Origin: an uncultured Candidatus Saccharibacteria bacterium
Lineage (GTDB): Bacteria > Patescibacteriota > Saccharimonadia > Saccharimonadales > Saccharimonadaceae
Direction of reading: 5' to 3'
DNA: 64,000 bases
NCBI GenBank assembly: GCA_938017675.1
Contig: CALIJB010000005.1
Location: 1-64,000, forward strand
Positions 59,650 through 64,000 of this stretch are shown piece after piece. The position numbers and the translations under genes are program-made. How positions within the stretch are numbered: position 1 is the first letter of the stretch; every line of letters starts with the position of its first letter. A model generated the notes under the pieces. That model was given only the letters and a program-made list of their open reading frames with translations, had not been told where the DNA came from and ran no database searches.

Positions 59650-62600
59650 ATGGATGAGCTGCGTGATCAGATAAGAAGTGAGCTTGCTAAAGTTAGTGAT
59701 GGTAACTTGTTTGAAGAGTGTGTTGGTATAGCGTTTACAAATACAATACCAGGATTTACTCCAGTGTCTGGTCCTGGAGATTTTGGTAGAGATGGAGAAA
59801 TCCCGGCTAAAGAGGTAGGCTGTCCACTTGCTTGTACTATTCAAGAAAATCTAAAGGCAAATGTATTAAAAACGATACGAAGCTATAAGAAAAGTGGTGG
59901 GAAAAGTACTTTTATATATGTAGCAACAAATCGAAAAATTACCAACAGTCAGAAGCAGAAGCTACGAGAAGCAGTTCGTAAAGAAGGTTTTGAGGTGGTA
60001 ACTATATACGATGAGGAGTTTTTTGTTAATTACTTATATGCTCACTCAGAACTGCGCATGAAGTTATTAGGAATTCAAGGACGACTACCTGCACTTTCTA
60101 ACATTGCAGTAAAATCTAGAATTTCTTTTGATAATTTACCACTAGTAGGCCGTGATGAAGAAGAAAAAAAGATCAGAAGCATAAAAGGCGATCGCATGAT
60201 ATCTGGTCAACCAGGGAGTGGTAAAACATATCTTGCTCAAAAATTTGCTTCGAAACGTAAAGGATTGTTTGTTATTGACTACAATCTATCACGAATAACA
60301 GATGAGATTAGGCAGCAAACTCCATGCTATATATTATTGGATGATGCGCACGATCATCGGGATATTATAGAAGGGCTTATGTATATCAGAAGTAATTTAG
60401 GTTTTTCTTTTGATATTGTTGCTATAACTTGGTCTTCGGAAGAAGATTCGATACGAACTTTATTAGGAGTTAGTAGTACTAATATTATTCAATTACAACC
60501 GCTAACACGGAATGATATAGTCAAAATTATTGATCTACGTGGTTTAATTGATGAATCTGATAACGTAAAACGTGAAATAGTAGATCAGTCAAAAGGAAAG
60601 CCTGGACTTGCTGTTGCTCTGAGCGGCTTATATATTCAGGATGATTGGCGAAAAGTTCTTCGGGGAGATTCGCTCAAAAATATTGTTGTAAATGGATTTC
60701 AGAATAGACTAGGAAAAGAAACCGCAACTATATTAGCTTTTATCGCTCTTGGTGGAGATGGTGGTATTAGTATGTCTAATCTGTCCAATAGCTGTGGCAT
60801 TGGTATTGTTCAAATCAAAAACATACTCAATGAACTTGCTTACGGTGGAATTATCAATGTGAATCGTGACAAAACCATTATTGTCGAACCCGAGTCTTTA
60901 CGATATCCATTAGTGAGAGACGCTTTCTTTACCGACCTTATGCCTCTTGATTTTGAGGAATATATAGATAAGTATCTTGATAAGAGCGAGGTTTTATCGG
61001 TTGTTTTAGCGGTTGTCCTTCGTGGAGCATCTGTTGATGCAGATAGGATAAAGGTCTATTTGAATTCCTCAATTGATAATAAGGCATGGGCATTATACGC
61101 CGCATTAGGTAGAACAGAAGCCGAATACGTAGCTGAGTGTAACCCAGACGCTATATTTAAACAATCTAACATTACACTATATTGGCAACCTGAGATAACC
61201 GTTGGAGTGTTACTAGATAGGGCACGAGATGATAAGCGAGCACTTCGGCTGCTGCGAGACTGGGTTAAATCTGGGAGACCTGGTTTTAATAATGAAGCTT
61301 TTACAAGAAGAAAACTCCTTATTGAAATACTTGAATATAAAGTAAAATACGGCTATGACGATCTCCTATCTATCGGTGAGGCACTATCAATTTCTATAAC
61401 ACCGCACTATGAAACCTGTGAGTCTGATCCTGGTATGGGTGATACGATGAAATTTATTCAGGGGCATATACATCCTGATGAAATGAAAGAAATAAACTCT
61501 TTGAGAGAGCTGATCGTCAGTATTTATAGTAAAACGAAAAGTGACGTTGTATTTGCCAAAGCACTTGCGGCAATTGATAGCTGGATATATACCAGACAAA
61601 AACTGTCAGAATCAACGAATAAGATAATGAAAGAAACTGCAAAGAATTTGCTTATGGATATCTACGAGGCTTCATGTGGGCATAATCTTGTGCAGCGGCG
61701 TATTCGGCAGATGGGTTTGAAACTAGGCATAGATTTACATGTAAAGATACCTGAATATTATAATATACTTTTTCCGTATAAAACTTATTCTAATCTAGAG
61801 GGTTCAGATTTCCAAGACCACATGAACGCGTTAAATAAATTAGCCAAGGGTTGGATAGAAGAATCTCCCGTGGACTGTGCGGAAAGACTAAAATCTTTAT
61901 GTATTGAGGCGGATAACGCGAGTATAGCTTATACAAACAATTTATATTGGATTAGTCAAGTTTTGGCTAAGAATATTCCTGATGATAGGTTAATTGAGTG
62001 GGCTAAAGCCTTTATTAGCTATACGTCATTAGTGCAAATAGTCTGGAGTATAGTGGATAAGATTGCAGAAATTAAAACCAAAGGATATGAGGGGTTTCTA
62101 AGGCAAACATTACTAAATGATATTTATAGACCTGCTGTAGTATGTGCTGTTGTAGAGCGTCTTGATATTAGTGAAAATTTTGCATTATTTGAAGAAGTAT
62201 CTCCTTATTTTAATACTTGCTCTGATCAACTAGCGACGGCATGTTTGCAAGGTTGTCTAACTACAGATGTTCAGGTCTATATTCTTGAACATGTCAATGA
62301 GAATGCAGCCGTGCATATATGTGATTACATTATGTATAAATTTAATAATCAAAAAGAAGAAATTCCTAAAAATCTAAAGTTACTAGTGGAGCAGGCGGTT
62401 GTTAGCTACTCAATGTGTGATTATGAAACCTCATCTGTAGTAGGCCATATTCTAAGTCGTAATATTCAACTAATCAAACCGTGGTTTTTAGAAAAAATTA
62501 ATAGACTATCAGATGGTTATGCGAAATCTCATCACATAGAGAATGTAGCTGTAGACTGCGTAAAACATTTAGAATTGGGTGATAGGAAAGAGTTTTTGGT

Positions 62601-63003
62601 AAAAATAGACAACTCATCGGGCAATATTAACTTGGTTAATGCTTTAGTTGGTAGCAGCATTGAATTATATGCAATACTACTTAAAAATGGAAATGCTAAT
62701 AATTTTCATTTATCTCCTCTAAGCTATATGTCTGAGTGGTGGGTAAAGTTTGCATTACAAGCTTTAGCTGCAGGTTACTCTTGTCAAGAAATAAAGCATA
62801 ATAGTTATCTAACATCTTCGAGCTGGTCTGGTAATGAATCTGATATGTTAAAAGCGCAAAAAACTAAATTAGAGAAAGACTTTGACAAAACTGATGATGA
62901 GAATATAGGAAGTATAATACAAGAATATATAAACGATTTAGATATAAGAATAGAAAAGGTAATGATAGAAGAGCGAGAGAAGGAAGTCAGAGGTCTTTTA
63001 TAG
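59650..63003 (+). CDS. Restriction-endonuclease-like domain fused to a STAND-type NTPase; candidate defence protein
   Basis: 1,117 residues. N-terminus about 1-140 looks like a PD-(D/E)xK/Mrr-type nuclease: FEECVG, GPGDFGRDGE (D44/D48) and TIQENLK (Q65, K69). Residues about 160-350 form a P-loop NTPase: LVGRDEEE, Walker A GQPGSGKT (186-193), Walker B CYILLDDAHD (226-235), and QLQPLTRND and GKPGLAVAL further on, typical of STAND ATPases. The remaining 750 residues are helical without a recognised repeat, probably the sensor. This architecture is that of Avs-like systems, with an N-terminal nuclease released on target recognition. Clearly AT-rich. Confidence 0.8.
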   Translation: MDELRDQIRSELAKVSDGNLFEECVGIAFTNTIPGFTPVSGPGDFGRDGEIPAKEVGCPLACTIQENLKANVLKTIRSYKKSGGKSTFIYVATNRKITNSQKQKLREAVRKEGFEVVTIYDEEFFVNYLYAHSELRMKLLGIQGRLPALSNIAVKSRISFDNLPLVGRDEEEKKIRSIKGDRMISGQPGSGKTYLAQKFASKRKGLFVIDYNLSRITDEIRQQTPCYILLDDAHDHRDIIEGLMYIRSNLGFSFDIVAITWSSEEDSIRTLLGVSSTNIIQLQPLTRNDIVKIIDLRGLIDESDNVKREIVDQSKGKPGLAVALSGLYIQDDWRKVLRGDSLKNIVVNGFQNRLGKETATILAFIALGGDGGISMSNLSNSCGIGIVQIKNILNELAYGGIINVNRDKTIIVEPESLRYPLVRDAFFTDLMPLDFEEYIDKYLDKSEVLSVVLAVVLRGASVDADRIKVYLNSSIDNKAWALYAALGRTEAEYVAECNPDAIFKQSNITLYWQPEITVGVLLDRARDDKRALRLLRDWVKSGRPGFNNEAFTRRKLLIEILEYKVKYGYDDLLSIGEALSISITPHYETCESDPGMGDTMKFIQGHIHPDEMKEINSLRELIVSIYSKTKSDVVFAKALAAIDSWIYTRQKLSESTNKIMKETAKNLLMDIYEASCGHNLVQRRIRQMGLKLGIDLHVKIPEYYNILFPYKTYSNLEGSDFQDHMNALNKLAKGWIEESPVDCAERLKSLCIEADNASIAYTNNLYWISQVLAKNIPDDRLIEWAKAFISYTSLVQIVWSIVDKIAEIKTKGYEGFLRQTLLNDIYRPAVVCAVVERLDISENFALFEEVSPYFNTCSDQLATACLQGCLTTDVQVYILEHVNENAAVHICDYIMYKFNNQKEEIPKNLKLLVEQAVVSYSMCDYETSSVVGHILSRNIQLIKPWFLEKINRLSDGYAKSHHIENVAVDCVKHLELGDRKEFLVKIDNSSGNINLVNALVGSSIELYAILLKNGNANNFHLSPLSYMSEWWVKFALQALAAGYSCQEIKHNSYLTSSSWSGNESDMLKAQKTKLEKDFDKTDDENIGSIIQEYINDLDIRIEKVMIEEREKEVRGLL

Positions 63004-63011
63004 GTCTTATA

Positions 63012-64000
63012 TCACGGATACCCAACTCCCGCTACCATATTGCCGATCAATCCTTGTATCGTCACAAACGAATAACCTTGCTGCTTCAGTGCGTTGAGGA
63101 TGCACGGTACGGCACCGACTGACGTTTGGTGGATGTCGTGCATCAGGATGATGGCTCCGGGGCGAGCGCCAGCGACGGCGCGCGAGCAGACGATATCGCT
63201 ATTACGGTCAGCCCAGTCACGGGTGTCGACCGACCACAAGATTGACGACATACCACGCGCCCGAAGCTGCTCCAGGACAACGCCGTTGACCGCGCCGTAG
63301 GGCGGGCGCAAAATAGCCGGTGTGACGCCGGTGGCTTGCTTGATGGCGTCATTGGTACGGTCAATTTCGCCGGCAATTTGGTCAATCGGCAGCTTTGGTA
63401 ACTCTGGGTGCGACCACGAATGATTGCCTAGTTGGTGGCCGCGCGCATGGATGCTGCGTACGACGTTGGCTTGGCTGGAGACTTTGCTGCCGATCAAGAA
63501 AAAGGTGGCCTTAGCGCCATGCTGATCCAAAATATCTAATAGCTGCGCGGTGTACGGTCCTGGCCCGTCGTCAAACGTTAAGGCAATCACTTTACCGCCA
63601 GAATTCGCGGCTGGCGGCGCGGCGGGCGCTGGTTTTGGTGTTGGTTTTGGCTCGGGCGGCTTGGGGATATTAGCTATTTTCCGGGCTGTTGGATTTTGCA
63701 GATATTTGGCAACGGCGGCGATCGGCACTTTGATCGTCATTTCGCCGTAGGCTGACGGCAGGAGCGACGCCTGTCCAATCGGCCAAGCTAGACTATTACC
63801 GCTATCGGTAATAACGAAATTCGATAGCGTTTCTTGGGTGATCGTTTCACTGAGATCTAGCTCTGCTTGCTGGCGCTGCTTGATGGTCTCATTGATATTA
63901 TTTCGGGCAGCCGCCACGATTTCCTCAGCCGCTTTCTCTGATTGCTCGGTCAAATCGTTCAAAGTAATCACCTCGCCAGATTTTTTATCAAACGTCCAAA
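63012..64000 (-). CDS. Polysaccharide deacetylase with RsiV/DUF3298-like N-terminal domain, 5' end outside window
   Basis: Open from the right edge; a GTG at 63,971 is possible but the frame continues upstream with WTFDKKSGEVITLNDL, a DUF3298/RsiV signature, so the start is beyond the window. After that domain (to about 63,700) a Pro-rich linker leads to the NodB deacetylase domain: TFDDGPGPYT (motif 1), HSWSHPEL (motif 2 metal His), LRPPYG and ILMHDI. It removes acetyl groups from peptidoglycan or glycan, like PdaC, and sits outside the cytoplasmic membrane. Confidence 0.9.
   Translation of the reverse strand, partial: WTFDKKSGEVITLNDLTEQSEKAAEEIVAAARNNINETIKQRQQAELDLSETITQETLSNFVITDSGNSLAWPIGQASLLPSAYGEMTIKVPIAAVAKYLQNPTARKIANIPKPPEPKPTPKPAPAAPPAANSGGKVIALTFDDGPGPYTAQLLDILDQHGAKATFFLIGSKVSSQANVVRSIHARGHQLGNHSWSHPELPKLPIDQIAGEIDRTNDAIKQATGVTPAILRPPYGAVNGVVLEQLRARGMSSILWSVDTRDWADRNSDIVCSRAVAGARPGAIILMHDIHQTSVGAVPCILNALKQQGYSFVTIQGLIGNMVAGVGYP

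Noticed and set aside
42985..63003. Integrated phage or transposon
   Set aside because: No integrase, transposase, terminase, capsid gene or terminal repeats were found.
1..64000. Alternative genetic code with TGA as glycine
   Set aside because: Many full-length genes end precisely at TGA with overlapping starts of the next gene, such as 1,779-1,781, so TGA is a stop.

Overview
The window most resembles the chromosome of a small-genome, Gram-positive-type bacterium of the Candidate Phyla Radiation. My best inference is Candidatus Saccharibacteria (TM7), at moderate confidence. The reasons are a sortase with a sorting-signal protein and no outer-membrane genes, a complete dTDP-rhamnose and surface-glycan locus, only an anaerobic (class III) ribonucleotide reductase, a LexA-like protein reduced to its DNA-binding domain, and tightly packed operons. 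The standard code fits, with TGA read as stop. No transposase, integrase or CRISPR array was found. There is one tRNA, tRNA-Asn(GUU).

Layout. Positions 1-28,060 form a surface polysaccharide locus. It holds glycosyltransferases of families GT2, GT4 and GT8, a Wzm/Wzt-type ABC exporter, a secreted ChW-repeat protein, two tandem DUF2142 membrane proteins that look gene-converted, a Wzx-type flippase, rmlA, rmlB, rmlC and two rmlD genes, a NUDIX hydrolase, a HxGH nucleotidyltransferase, galE, a polyprenyl-phosphate sugar transferase and an O-antigen ligase/polymerase-like protein. Positions 28,067-33,363 carry envelope and regulatory genes: a truncated LexA-like protein, a serine hydrolase of the class A beta-lactamase fold, tRNA-Asn, a sortase substrate and a sortase. 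Positions 33,417-39,527 are an anaerobic nucleotide-reduction operon (nrdD, nrdG, ferredoxin-reductase-like protein, long disordered protein) behind two NrdR-box-like sites. Positions 39,560-42,271 hold a tiny leader ORF and a secreted cutinase/VWA/PKD fusion.

From radC (42,320) to 63,003 the window is a defence-type island. It contains a SNF2-family helicase, a DUF3800 gene with an unknown partner, a Gabija-like pair (OLD-family ATPase/TOPRIM plus UvrD-like helicase), a type III restriction-modification locus with an AlbA_2/ATPase gene between mod and res, an ImmA/IrrE-type metallopeptidase with a membrane partner, and a 1,117-residue protein joining a restriction-endonuclease-like N-terminus to a STAND-like NTPase. 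Several of these genes look clearly more AT-rich than the neighbouring backbone, as does the centre of the methyltransferase, which suggests horizontal transfer. A polysaccharide deacetylase with an RsiV-like N-terminal domain runs off the right edge.

Two window-wide signals are worth attention. First, at least thirteen reading frames have a TATAAT-like -10 box ending only 6-8 nt before the start codon, which predicts leaderless transcripts; these boxes also fix several start codons. Second, the 3' end of the SNF2 helicase gene recurs as a 36-codon ORF with its own promoter directly upstream of the Gabija-like pair, which looks like a footprint of how the island was assembled.
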